64,000 nt of DNA from contig JBFMCV010000002.1 in NCBI GenBank assembly GCA_040754335.1, forward strand, positions 558,001 through 622,000, written 5' to 3'. This document shows positions 49,908-59,400 of the stretch, in pieces. The DNA is from Thermodesulfobacteriota bacterium. GTDB taxonomy: Bacteria; Desulfobacterota_D; UBA1144; Nemesobacterales; UBA2774. The translations under genes and the position numbers were made by a program. The number at the start of each line of letters is the position of its first letter. Position 1 is the stretch's first letter. The notes beneath the pieces were generated by a model. That model did not search any database. It had not been told where the DNA came from and saw only the letters and a program-made list of their open reading frames with translations.

Positions 49908-50527
49908 GGATGAAGATGTAATTTCCACGCAGCTATTCGTATCTCGGATTGGTGAGGAGTAAGACAAAGAAAGGAGAAAGGCAATTTATTTATCCTTCTT
50001 TTCCTTGATGAAACGCGCTTAATGTGTTCTATGAAAAGGCTCAGCTCAAGTTTCTACTTTTGAGAGATCAAAAGTAGCAAAAATCTTTTGGGGACTACGG
50101 GAAGTTTGCTAAAAATCTTGTGTTTAAGCGAAAATCTTTCAAATGGGAAGCTGAAAGATTTTTTACGCTTAAACACGCGATTTTCTTGACGCAAATTCTG
50201 TAATGTCGGAAGGCAAAGAAAATTCAAATCCTCCCTAACCCTCCTTTGCTAAAGGAGGGAATTAAAGGAAAAGACAAAAGTTGAGATTGCCGCGTAGCTT
50301 CGCAGCTCGAAATGACAAGATAAGGAAAGATTGCCGCGTCGCTTCCGGCTTCGCCAAAAGACTACGCCGGGATAAACCGCTCCTCGCAAAGACAGATTAA
50401 AACACACGACTTGGAGAGGGTGACGGGAATATTCGCGCAGACGCTAGCCAGTCTCGATGTTCGCACATGCCTGAAACCGTTGTATAATGTTCCCTATATC
50501 AATAGCCAAGGCGCAGGGAGCAGGGTA
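49908..50527. repeat. Gap with MITE copy 6 and the ppa promoter
   Basis: MITE copy 6 (50088-50210) with its left hairpin, A (50228-50264), G, G with K insert (about 50328-50392). TATAAT at 50483-50488 with a weak -35 (TTCGCA at 50460-50465, 17-bp spacer) probably starts the ppa transcript. Confidence 0.65.
50088..50210. mobile_element. MITE copy 6
   Basis: Left end degraded (GGGGACtacGGGAAGTTTGC), right end GCAAATTCTGTaatGTCGGA intact; inner stem GTTTAAGC ... GCTTAAAC as in copies 2 and 7. Confidence 0.72.
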
Positions 50528-51067
50528 ATGGAGAAGGACAACGAGACAGTAACCGTGATGGTGGAGATCACGAAGGGGTCGAGGAACAAGTACGAGTACG
50601 ACAAGGTGAAGAAGCGGATCAAGTTCGACCGCCTCCTTTACGCGTCGGTCCATTATCCGAGTGATTACGGGTTCATAGAGGACACGCTCGGCGGGGACGG
50701 GGACCCGCTCGACGCGCTAGTGCTGCTCTGGGAGCCTACGTTCCCGGGGTGCATAATACTGTCGAAGCCCATAGGGATGTTCATGATGGGGGACGAGAAA
50801 GGGCCCGACGAGAAGATACTCTGCGTGCCCGTGGACGACCCGCACTGGAACCATATCGAGAAGCTGACCGAGATACCGCCCCATCTGCTCCGGGAGATAG
50901 AGCACTTCTTCGCGTCTTACAAGACGCTCGAGAAGAAGAACGTGCACGTGGAGGGGTGGAGGAACAAGGAGGCGGCGCTTCAGACGATCGAGGAGGCGCG
51001 GGAGAGGTATAAGGAGAAGGGGAAGAAGAAGAAAAAGAAGGTGAAGAAGGCGGCTGATTGGCTGTGA
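50528..51067 (+). CDS. ppa: Inorganic pyrophosphatase
   Basis: 179 residues from ATG 50528. The family I signature DGDPLDALV supplies Asp57, Asp59 and Asp62 for metal binding, and HYPSDYGFIEDT is the substrate-binding segment. Hydrolyses pyrophosphate to drive biosynthesis. The C-terminus carries an unusual Lys-rich run (KEKGKKKKKKVKKAADWL), not part of the catalytic fold. Upstream in-frame codons overlap the promoter, so this ATG is favoured. Confidence 0.95.
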   Translation: MEKDNETVTVMVEITKGSRNKYEYDKVKKRIKFDRLLYASVHYPSDYGFIEDTLGGDGDPLDALVLLWEPTFPGCIILSKPIGMFMMGDEKGPDEKILCVPVDDPHWNHIEKLTEIPPHLLREIEHFFASYKTLEKKNVHVEGWRNKEAALQTIEEARERYKEKGKKKKKKVKKAADWL

Positions 51068-51764
51068 GGAGACACATTATGCACGATGCATGATGGGAAA
51101 TAAGATTCCGGGTAAACACTATTGAGAATGACTAAAATAAAATCCTCCCTAACCCTCCTTTGCTAAAGGAGGGAATTAATGGCACAAGACGAGATTCCCG
51201 ATCGGTGTCGGGAATGACAAAGAAAATTAAGGTACACCCCCATCCTGAAACAAGTTCAGGACAGGCTCCTTGACCCTCCCCCCTCTAGGGGGAGGGAAGT
51301 AAAGAAAAAAGACAAATCCTCCCTAACCCTCCTTTGCTAAAGGAGGGGATTAAAAAATTATCGCGGCAAGATCCCGCTCCTACGGTAACTATGCAAGATG
51401 CAGGATTCAAGATACAGGATGAGATTGCCGGGCTGCGCTCGCAAAGACAGATAATTTGTCCTTCGACTGCACACTGTGTGTGCGCTCAGGACGTACTGGG
51501 CTGACATTAAATCCACCCTAACCCTCCTTTATGAAAGGAGGGAAAGAAAAGACAAAAGATGAGATCCTGAATAGATCCTGGCTCGGAGTCCGGGAAATGG
51601 TTCAGAATGACAGAATTTTTGGATTCCCGATAAAGGCACTCGGGAATGACAAAAAACTAAATCCTCCCTAACCCTCCTTTTCCAAAGGAGGGGATTGAAA
51701 GAAAAGGCGAAAGATGAGATCCTGAATCGAGTTCAGGATGACGGAATAAAAAGACTTGGATTAA
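51068..51764. repeat. Repeat-only gap
   Basis: A (51141-51178), D (51188-51220), B with C insert (about 51230-51297), A (51316-51353), E (51358-51384), ATGCAGGAT repeat, G, F with a GCACACTGTGTGTGC-like hairpin insert (51460-51500), A (51513-51546), C, D, A (51660-51697), C. No gene. Confidence 0.75.
51141..51178. repeat. A repeat exemplar
   Basis: AATCCTCCCTAACCCTCCTT then tgctAAAGGAGGGAATT; a palindrome of about 38 bp. Other copies include 4500-4548, 13979-14012, 22482-22514, 45403-45437, 50228-50264, 56286-56323 and 58760-58796. Confidence 0.8.
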
Positions 51765-52499
51765 TCAGCGGTTGAGGATCAGGTTGAGGCCGATGATGAG
51801 AAGTATTATCAGCACGGCGATGCGGAACCTCGACTCCGAGATGTGGTATCTGAGCTTGCTGCCGAGGTAGATGCCGAGGGCTACGGGCGCGATCCCCGCG
51901 ACCGATATTCCGATTATGTCGAGAGAGAGGAAGTCGAACTTGCCCAGCAGCGCGAGGAGCGTCAGCGTCGACACCGTGAAGCCGATGTTGATCGCGCCGA
52001 TGAGGAGGTCCCTGTGGAGCCGGAGCGAGATCAGGTATGGGAGCATGGGCATGACCTGTGTGCCCGTGAGCCCGTTCAGGAACCCGTTCACGAGCCCGAG
52101 CGGGACGTTCAGGAACCTCTCGTATTTGTTTCCGACCGAAATGTTGACGTCGAGCAGCAGGTAGAGCGAGTACGCGATCGAAAGCGCGCCGAGCACGGCC
52201 TTCGCTATAGAGTTCCCCGTCTGGTGGAGGAGGCTCACTCCGGCGTACAGGCCGGGGAGCGCCGAGAGGTAAAGCGGCCAGAACCTCCTCAGGCTCTCCC
52301 TTGTCCTCCCCGCCTGCGCTATGACTATCACGTTGCTCGCGAGAGAGGGGATTATGACGAGCGGTATGGCGACGGTGATGTCGGTGAAGCTCGATATGAG
52401 CGGGAGGCATATGCTCATGAACCCGAGGCCCGTCACGCCCTTCAAAAAGGCCGCCCCGAAGAAGGAGACGAATGCGATGATGAGGATGTGCGTTTCCAT
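51765..52499 (-). CDS. TauE/SafE-family membrane permease
   Basis: 244 residues from the ATG at 52499, about 8 hydrophobic segments. FFGAAFLKGVTGLGFMSICLP carries the glycine motif of the first repeat, and VNGFLNGLTGTQVMPMLPYL that of the second, the two-fold pattern of TauE/SafE. Members export sulfite, sulfoacetate or other small organic anions. Substrate unknown. Stands alone, flanked by repeats. Confidence 0.87.
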   Translation of the reverse strand: METHILIIAFVSFFGAAFLKGVTGLGFMSICLPLISSFTDITVAIPLVIIPSLASNVIVIAQAGRTRESLRRFWPLYLSALPGLYAGVSLLHQTGNSIAKAVLGALSIAYSLYLLLDVNISVGNKYERFLNVPLGLVNGFLNGLTGTQVMPMLPYLISLRLHRDLLIGAINIGFTVSTLTLLALLGKFDFLSLDIIGISVAGIAPVALGIYLGSKLRYHISESRFRIAVLIILLIIGLNLILNR

Positions 52500-52974
52500 G
52501 CGGGTCCGGGCAGGGCTCGAGATTCTGAGAATATAATGAGGAGGGGAGGGGAAGGCAAGCACAGCTTGAATCGATGATGGTATATATGAATGTTCAAAGA
52601 GAGGATAAAGGCAATTATTCTTATCCTTCTTTTCCTTTCCTGAAATGATCCTGAACGCCGTCCTGAACTTGTTTTAGGATTATTTCAGGATCTATTCAGG
52701 AAAGCCGCTCCTACGTGTGCGAAGTAGCATGAGATTGCCGCGCACCCTCGCAATAGCTTCCGTCTTCGCTTCGGACTCCGCTAAAGCTCCGACCGACGAG
52801 AAAGTTAAGCCGGACGAGTCGGGTGCTCGCAATGACAGTTAAAAAGCTGGATTCCCGAACGTGGTCGGGGATGACAGAATTATGAGGTAACCCTTCACCC
52901 GCAACCTACCCTTGAAAAGTGAGGGGGGGAATATGAATAAAAGTATGAATTATTTATTAATCGCTCTTGATTAA
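52500..52974. repeat. Repeat-rich gap
   Basis: A MITE-flank hairpin arm holding a long C-type composite that continues into an E repeat half (about 52617-52717), G with K insert (about 52731-52838), D (about 52849-52875) and a B-like unit. No promoter is evident. Confidence 0.65.
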
Positions 52975-53880
52975 ATGCGAAAAAGGGTATTTACTTTGTC
53001 GCTAATGAAGCCGCGACTCTTGCATCTGCTTATTCCCGTACTCGCGCTGGTCGCTGCCCTCAATATTTCGGACATAGCTTCCGCTGCGGACAAGAAAGGC
53101 AACGTCGAGGTCAATTTCATATACGCGTTCCAGCTCGGGTTCGGCTCCTACAACGTGGGCGGGTTAGACGTGCAGGTGTACAGCCTCCCCCTCTCTTATA
53201 CGTTCGACGATTTCCTCGGGAACGAGAAGCTGAAGCTCGTTGTCGATGCGCCTGTTTTCTACGGGCGGTTCAGGTTCAGGGAGAATGTTCCGGACGGTAC
53301 GAGGATCAAGGTGGACCAGGACATGATGAGCGTCATCCCCGGAGTGGAGCTCCAGTGGGAGCCGGTCGAGCACTGGCACATAAAGCCGTTCATCAACATG
53401 GGGCTCGCGTGGCAGGTCTACGACAGCTCGACCCCTAACGGGCTAAGCGTGGACGACTCGTTCGTGCTCGTATACGCGACCGGGCTCGGGAGCCTCTACC
53501 AGGTGTTCTGGGATAAGTTCACGTTCAGCCTAGGGAACAGGATGTCGTGGGCGGGGAACACGAACTTCCACGAGAGCGTCGAGCAGTCGTTCGCGCTTCT
53601 CGAGAACGGCGTCGACGTTAAGCACCCGCTCGGGTTTTCGTACAAGGGATACGAGCCCGACGTGAGCGTCTTCTTCAACTGGTACTACTTCATTCCCGAT
53701 ACGACTTTCGACAGGGCGTTCAAGGACCCTCTAAAGGTGGAGAACCAGTTCGAGATCGCGGGGACCGTCGGTTTCGCGAAACCGACCAAGGTCTGGATAC
53801 TGTCCGACCCGAGGATAGGTGTCGGGTACAGGTTCGGGGACCTGGACGCGTTCGCGGTGAACTTCGGATTTCCGTTTTAG
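52975..53880 (+). CDS. Predicted outer-membrane beta-barrel protein
   Basis: 301 residues. Signal peptide to about residue 38 (LVAALNISDIASAAD); ATG 53005 is a possible shorter start. The rest alternates hydrophobic and polar residues in strands (VEVNFIYAFQLGFGSYNVGG, WHIKPFINMGLAWQVY, FTFSLGNRMSWAG) and ends with Phe (VNFGFPF), the usual signal for barrel insertion. Function unknown; no operon partner. Confidence 0.75.
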   Translation: MRKRVFTLSLMKPRLLHLLIPVLALVAALNISDIASAADKKGNVEVNFIYAFQLGFGSYNVGGLDVQVYSLPLSYTFDDFLGNEKLKLVVDAPVFYGRFRFRENVPDGTRIKVDQDMMSVIPGVELQWEPVEHWHIKPFINMGLAWQVYDSSTPNGLSVDDSFVLVYATGLGSLYQVFWDKFTFSLGNRMSWAGNTNFHESVEQSFALLENGVDVKHPLGFSYKGYEPDVSVFFNWYYFIPDTTFDRAFKDPLKVENQFEIAGTVGFAKPTKVWILSDPRIGVGYRFGDLDAFAVNFGFPF

Positions 53881-54434
53881 GGAGGGCTGAGTTCGCCGTA
53901 TTAGAGAACGCCGGGGTTTCCTTCCAGGGAAAGTCGAGATTCCCATTAAAACTTCGGGAATGACAGAAAAAAATTAGATTGCCGCGGTCGCTTTGCTCCC
54001 TCGCAAAGACAGATCAAAGAAATGAAAACAAAGACGAGATGCTGAATATCTTGGATTCTTCAAGGGATAACCGGGGAATAATTGCATCGTTGCAATCTAC
54101 CTCATGTGTCCGGTTCTTGCTAATTTGGCTACTGTAACGATGGTATGACGTGATATTTCCGTGCGTGCTCTCAACCATTAGAGACCATTTCTTCGCTCGC
54201 TCAGAAATGTTGTTCAGAACCGTAGTTCAGCATGACAATATTTGTGGATCCCCGACTAAAGCGTTAGGGAATGACGCCGTTCTATCCTTCGACAAGCTCA
54301 GGACGAACGGGTTGGATTGAGCAGATTAGGTGTCCGCGGGTGCACACCCGCCGCAAATTCTGTAATGTCGGGGGAAGGCAAAATAAAATCCTACCTATCC
54401 CTCCTTTACGAAAGGAGGGAATTAAAAAGAAAGA
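53881..54434. repeat. Gap with doubly nested J in a C repeat
   Basis: D and G units, then GAGATGCTGAA and CAGCATGACAA halves of a C repeat enclosing a J pair (54047-54223). Then D, F (about 54286-54312), a GCGGGTGcacACCCGC hairpin joined to a MITE right-end remnant (about 54333-54372), and A (54388-54425). Confidence 0.75.
54047..54223. mobile_element. Nested J pair inside a C repeat
   Basis: Outer arms GTCCGGTTCTTGC (ends 54120) and TTCAGAACCGT (from about 54213) pair with each other. The inner J starts TAATTTGGCTAC at 54121 and ends with CCATTTCT...AGAAATG. Confidence 0.8.
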
Positions 54435-55631
54435 TTACAGCTTGAAGCGGAGGATTGCGCCTGTGCCGCGGACGTTCTTTTTGTAGGGCTCGTCCTGGAT
54501 CATCTCGACCTCGGCGCCCTGGCTGAAAGCTTCCTCTATCGCACGCTCGACGAGGTCGGTCACGGGGACGGCTTCGCCGCCGCCCGGGCATTTCTCGCCA
54601 GCGTCGGTGAGGTAGTCGCCCGTATCGGGGCAGAGGAACCCCGGCTGTTTGAACCCTTCCTCGACCAGTAGCACCCGCACCTGGCTGTTCTTGAGCGCTT
54701 CGAGCGAGGCCCGGAGGCCGTCGACAGCGTAGCCCACGGGGAGCTTGTCCGCGAATTCCTGCATCAGCTTCTTCTGCCTCTCGGCCCGCGTCTTCTCGAG
54801 CACGTCGAGGGAAGCTTCCGTGACGAGCGAGGGCTTCACGCGCTCGAGGTCCATCGTGACAGTCCCCGCCAGCTTCTCGTGCAGACTGGTCGGGAGGTGG
54901 TGAGAGAATTCGGTGATGTTCTCCTCGGTGCCGCCGAGTATGAGCCAGTGGACGTTCTCCTTCCGGCAGTAGTCGTTCAATTTCTGCGCGACGTATTTGA
55001 AGTGCTGCTGCACCTCGTTCTCGATCATCCTGTTGAACCTGAACTCGCCGAACCCCTGCGAGAAGTTCCTGGTGCCAGCGAGGGAGGTCGATTTCTTATT
55101 GTATTTCCCCTGGGGGTTGTGGAACTTGGTCGAGCGCTCGGCTGCGGGGTAGAAGTAATCGAGCACCTCTTTCGTGCCGTCGAGGTCTATGCCGAATCCG
55201 CGCGCCTTCTTCCTGTCGACGAGCACGGTGAGGATGCGCGTGTAATCGTCGTCCACCTTGAAGAGCTGGCCCATGACCGGGGAGCGGTCTATCAGGAGCT
55301 GGTTCCGGTAGAGGGAGGGGAGCTTGAGCACCTCCCAGAGCCCGCCGCCGGTGCATGAGTATACCGCTATGCCCCTGCAATCGGCGAGGCCTTCCGGGTT
55401 TTCAACGAAGCTCTGTATCTTCGCGAGGTCCGCTTCCACGGATTCGAGGGCGTCCTTCGAGATGCCCCTTTTGCCTATTTCGTCCCTGAGCCCTTTGGCG
55501 AGGTTCTTGAACGTGATTTTGTAGCCGAAGTTTTCCCTTTCTCTCGGCCCGAGCTTGAGATAAAGCGTCGTGACCGGCTGTTTGTCGTTGTAATATCCGC
55601 TAAGCTTGTTGACCGATTCTTCGAAACCCAT
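54435..55631 (-). CDS. Bacterial archaeo-eukaryotic release factor-like protein (baeRF)
   Basis: 398 residues from the ATG at 55631 (ACAGGGGTACC upstream). An N-terminal domain (VTTLYLKLGPRERENFGYK) and the central eRF1 domain-2-like part (RGIAVYSCTGGGLWEVLKLP; VDRKKARGFGIDLDG; HWLILGGTEENITEFSHHL) match the bacterial eRF1/Pelota-like families. The C-terminal region has FLCPDTGDYLTDAGEKCPGG, a shortened zinc-ribbon-like insert, and VEMIQDEPYKKNVRGTGAILRF. Related proteins bind the ribosomal A site in rescue or hibernation. No GGQ motif is seen, so peptide release is unlikely. Confidence 0.8.
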   Translation of the reverse strand: MGFEESVNKLSGYYNDKQPVTTLYLKLGPRERENFGYKITFKNLAKGLRDEIGKRGISKDALESVEADLAKIQSFVENPEGLADCRGIAVYSCTGGGLWEVLKLPSLYRNQLLIDRSPVMGQLFKVDDDYTRILTVLVDRKKARGFGIDLDGTKEVLDYFYPAAERSTKFHNPQGKYNKKSTSLAGTRNFSQGFGEFRFNRMIENEVQQHFKYVAQKLNDYCRKENVHWLILGGTEENITEFSHHLPTSLHEKLAGTVTMDLERVKPSLVTEASLDVLEKTRAERQKKLMQEFADKLPVGYAVDGLRASLEALKNSQVRVLLVEEGFKQPGFLCPDTGDYLTDAGEKCPGGGEAVPVTDLVERAIEEAFSQGAEVEMIQDEPYKKNVRGTGAILRFKL

Positions 55632-56961
55632 GTGGTACCCCTGTGAGTTGTTTATTTTTCCGACCCCGGCAGCAATGCCCCGGCCGGTTTTCAGAGTATA
55701 AGAGAATACCAGAAAGCGGGGCGATTTCGAGGGGTTAAATTTAGGGACGGTGAGGGTGGTGCGAACGTGACTCCTGAGCCTGTGCCGGCCGCCGGTTTGC
55801 CTGTAGTTCTCACGTCGTCTGCTGATCATCTCTCGAAAAATACGGGATATGCCCCGGAATTTAGAATCCGAGCCATGAATTGGCTGCAATGTTTATGAAC
55901 TGGGGCCGGCTTGAACTTAGGAGCTTCAGGGACCGGACCGGAGGGCCGGGAGGAGAGTCTCCGCCCCCCGTTCCGCCCCCGAAATCACTACCGGGTATGG
56001 ACAACCCATTCCGTCATGCGCTTTACCCGGGGGATTCGCGGGTCATGGCCGGAATCCCGAATACCCTTCTGTATCCCAAATAATACAACATTATAGAGTA
56101 ATATCAATTAGTATATATAAATATTGATTATTGTAATGTACACGGAACTGTTGCCCGCAATCGTTTCGGGGATGACAGGGAATAATAAGGTAAACCCCAA
56201 CCCTGAAACAATCCTGAAACGATCCCGGATCACGTCCGGGACATGGTTCAGGATAACAGATAAAAGTAAAGACTGGGAAAAGAAAATCCTCCCTGACCCT
56301 CCTTTTCCAAAGGAGGGAATTGAAGGCACAAAATGAGATTGCCGCGCTGCGCTTAATTTCATTCACTCCGCTCGCAATGACGGAGAGATTAATGTAAACC
56401 CCCGCCCTGAAACAATCCTGAAACGAGTTCAGGACAGGCGGAGGGAATTAAAAGAAAAAGCAAGCAATAGATTTCTCACGCTTCGGTTCGAAATGACAAG
56501 ATAAGGATGAGATTGCCGCGGTCGCTTCCGGCTTCCCGGCTACGGCTCGGCCTACGCCGTGACGAGCGCCAAAAGGCTACGCCGGGATAAAGCGCTCCCT
56601 CGCAAAGAGAGGAAAAGTGTAGATTCCCGATCGGCGTCGGGAATCACAAGCATAATAAGGTACACCCCCACCCTGAATTGATCCCGTATCAAGTACGGGA
56701 CATGGTTCGGGGCAGGCTCCTAGCCCTCCCTCTCATTAAGGGGGAGGGGAAAGAATTAATGAAATCGCGGCTGGAAGCCGCTCCTACAGATTTAAAGGAA
56801 GATCCTGAAACAATCCCGGATCGGAGTCCGGGACATGGTTCAGGATGACAAGATTTTTAGTGATGTACACCATCCACCGAGGAGGTGAGAAATTGGTGAT
56901 TAAAGCGGGGAGAGAGCGGTTATACTTTCTACTCATCAAATCACGGCGAAGGAGCGACGAC
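55632..56961. repeat. Long gap: unique 5' region then repeat mosaic
   Basis: 55632-56100 is mostly unique and GC-rich; the open frames there lack support. From 56150: B/C composites (56187-56255), A (56286-56323), G, B, H (56461-56498), G with K insert (about 56510-56610), D, B with C insert (about 56660-56750), E (56763-56790), C. Confidence 0.65.
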
Positions 56962-57597
56962 ATGAAGCGGAGCGGAATGATTCATGGAGCGTTGATAGTG
57001 CTGGGCATCGGGTCCATGCTGCTGTGGGCGCACGCGGGAGCCGGGGCGGCGGAGGCGCAGGCCGGGAAGAAAGCCCCGGAATTTGCGTTCACGGACATAG
57101 AGGGGACGCAGGCGAAGCTATCAGATTTCAGGGGGAAGTACGTCGTGGTCGAGTGGTTCAATCACGGGTGCCCGTTCGTCGGAAAGCACTACAAGAGCGA
57201 CAAGATGCAGGACCTCCAGAGGAAGTACACCGAGGCCGGCGTCGTGTGGATAGCGGTGAACTCGACAAGCGACGGGCACGACAACTACAGGGACGCAGAG
57301 ACATCGAAGAAGGAGGCAGAGACGAAGGGGACTTCCGCCACTTACATCGTGCTCGATCCCTCGGGGGAGATAGGGAAGCTCTACGGCGCGAAGACGACGC
57401 CTGACATATTCATCATAAATCCGGAAGGGGTGATCATTTATACGGGCGCAGCGGACAGCATCAATTCGACGGACACCGGGGATATAGAGAAGGCGACCAA
57501 CTACATCGACAAGGCGCTCACCGAAGCGCTCGCGGGGAAGCCCGTCACGACGCCCGAGACGAAGCCCTACGGGTGCAGCGTGAAGTATAAGGAGTAG
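56962..57597 (+). CDS. Secreted redoxin/thioredoxin-like protein
   Basis: 211 residues from ATG 56962 (GAAGGAGCGACGAC upstream). Signal peptide ends near GAAEAQ (about residue 33). Thioredoxin fold with the active site WFNHGCPFVGKHY, a single cysteine (Cys70) in place of CxxC. IAVNSTSDGHDNYRD, ATYIVLDPSGEIGKLYGAKTTPDIFIINPEG (in part) and a late PYGCSVKYKE cysteine match the one-Cys redoxin family common in deltaproteobacteria and Bacteroidetes. Periplasmic thiol chemistry is likely; the two distant cysteines could form a disulfide. Confidence 0.87.
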   Translation: MKRSGMIHGALIVLGIGSMLLWAHAGAGAAEAQAGKKAPEFAFTDIEGTQAKLSDFRGKYVVVEWFNHGCPFVGKHYKSDKMQDLQRKYTEAGVVWIAVNSTSDGHDNYRDAETSKKEAETKGTSATYIVLDPSGEIGKLYGAKTTPDIFIINPEGVIIYTGAADSINSTDTGDIEKATNYIDKALTEALAGKPVTTPETKPYGCSVKYKE

Positions 57598-58198
57598 GGG
57601 GATTGGCAGTTTTGCGCATGTCTGGAGAAGGCTTTCTTGATTGAATGAATAATAATGTACACCCCCACCCGAACAATTTTGGCTTAGGCAACTTAGTCCC
57701 GGAAGTTTATGGGCTTCAGTAACGTTGCTGAGATAGCGACCAGTTGCTCGCTTGCTTGCAACTGTCCCCCCTTGTTAGGGGGAGGGAATTATCAAGAGGA
57801 CGAACGGGTGAGGTGCGGGCGTAGAGAGACATAACCCGTCCATGCTTCGATCCTTCGACGGGCTCAGGACAGGCTAAGCTCAGCACGAACGGGTTTTGTT
57901 ATCGCGGCTGGAAGCCGCTCCTACGGATTTAAAAGACGAGATTCCCGATCGGTTCCTGAACCATCTCCTGAATACTGAATCAAGTTCAGCACAGGCTTGT
58001 TTCAGGATCTATTCAGGAAAGCCGCTCCTACAAAATTAATCTAAATTAGAAAGGCGATTAAATTTTCGGGAATGACAAATTAAATAATTCTCTCTGACCC
58101 TCCCACGAGTGTTCGTATTGATTAGCCGAGATAAATAAATTGTGTAAAATAATTTCTATTGTCTCACGCGGCGGGCACGAGAAGGGAGCTTGTGGAGA
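57598..58198. repeat. Gap with J in a B repeat
   Basis: B halves ACACCCCCACCCGAAC and CCCCCCTTGTTAGGGGGAGG enclose a J element (57675-57765). F units, E (57902-57926), D and C composites follow. The last 100 bp before the next gene are unique. Confidence 0.7.
57675..57765. mobile_element. J element in a B repeat
   Basis: AATTTTGGCTTAGG left end; right hairpin GACCAGTTGCT...TGCAACTGT. Confidence 0.75.
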
Positions 58199-58648
58199 AT
58201 GGACGGCACGGAGCTTTTCGACAGACACCTGAAAGAGCACACGGCGAACGGCAACATACATCCGGGCGAGAACTGGTACGAGCGCGATTTCCGGGAAGGC
58301 GAGCACATATTGGGCGGATTCAGCGACCTCGACTGGCACTCGCTCAAGAAGATGTTCGGGCAGAGGACTCACATATGGCAGGAGGCCTGCGTATACGTGC
58401 TGGGCGAGTCGGGCTACCCGGGGTCGGCGAATATGCTCGCGGACATTTTCGTGAGGGGCCAGGACAATATATCCTGCTACTCCTCGGTATTCCTCGCGGA
58501 GCAGAACCTCGACACGTTCCCCGATGAAACGAAGCGCCAGATCAGGCTGAGGGCGCACGACCTGTTCAAGGACGGGAAGTACAAGCAGTTCGGCGACCAC
58601 TACCGCATACACCTCGAGAATATTCGCGAGAAGCTGAGGCCTGTTTAG
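58199..58648 (+). CDS. Hypothetical cytoplasmic protein
   Basis: 149 residues from ATG 58199 (AAGGGAG 10 bases upstream; TTG 58190 is an alternative). Mostly helical, with ENWYERDFREGEHILGGF, WHSLKKMFGQRTHIWQEACVYV and ANMLADIFVRGQDNISCYS. The charge pattern suggests a soluble HEAT-like or helical-bundle fold. Family not recognised. Confidence 0.7.
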   Translation: MDGTELFDRHLKEHTANGNIHPGENWYERDFREGEHILGGFSDLDWHSLKKMFGQRTHIWQEACVYVLGESGYPGSANMLADIFVRGQDNISCYSSVFLAEQNLDTFPDETKRQIRLRAHDLFKDGKYKQFGDHYRIHLENIREKLRPV

Positions 58649-59365
58649 GGGAGGGCCCACCTCACGGTTCTTGTCGGGACTGTTGCTCGGAAATAGCGCA
58701 ATGAAAAGATGAGATCCTGAATCAAGTTCAGGACAGGCGGGAATGACAGAAAAGATAAATCCTCCCTAACCCTCCTTTTTCTAAGGAGGGAATTAAAGGA
58801 ATCGCGGCTGGAAGCCGCTCCTACAAATTTTAAAAATGGGATTCTGAAACGATCCCGGATCACGTCCGGGACATGGTTCAGGACATGGTTAAGGATGACA
58901 GAATCAAGAAGATGGATTTCTCCCGTTGGTCGAAATGACGAGATAAGGATGAGATTGCCACGGTCGCGGAAAGCGCTCCCTCGCAAAGACAGGATAAATT
59001 TATACGTCCTTCGACAGGCTCAGGACGAACGGTATGGTTAAGTTGAGGGATTAAGCAGCGGAGATGGAGGGAACCGTAGATTCACACAACGTGTGCACGG
59101 GGGAAAATATTTGTGGTATCCGGGAAAGGTGTGGGGTAATCTTTTAACCGGAAATAGATTTAGCAGAAAACCGCGTTACACATCAGACTGAAAATTTCCT
59201 GCGTTCCTATCCCGGGTCCGTTCCCTCCACCTACCGCCATCTTGGATTCCAGGATGGAACGCAGGACCAAAAAGAGCCCGATCCCGCAAACCTGTAAATT
59301 ATTATACTTGCATCAGTCTCAGGGACACGAACCAGGGGTTGTTTTTAAATATCGGACGGGGGATG
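58649..59365. repeat. Gap: repeats then a unique zone with a long stem
   Basis: C, A (58760-58796), E (58799-58827), C, H, G and F units up to about 59035. From 59100 to 59365 no dispersed repeat is seen; a perfect 10-bp stem (CCTGCGTTCC at 59198-59207, GGAACGCAGG at 59256-59265) lies within it. Confidence 0.65.
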
Positions 59366-59394
59366 TTCAAAAACGAAGAAAAATGATTTAATAT
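59366..59394 (+). promoter_or_regulatory. Promoter for the candidate small RNA
   Basis: TTCAAA, 17-bp spacer, TAATAT at 59389-59394. The terminator hairpin lies about 85 bp downstream with no gene between. Confidence 0.45.
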
Positions 59395-59400
59395 AGAGTG

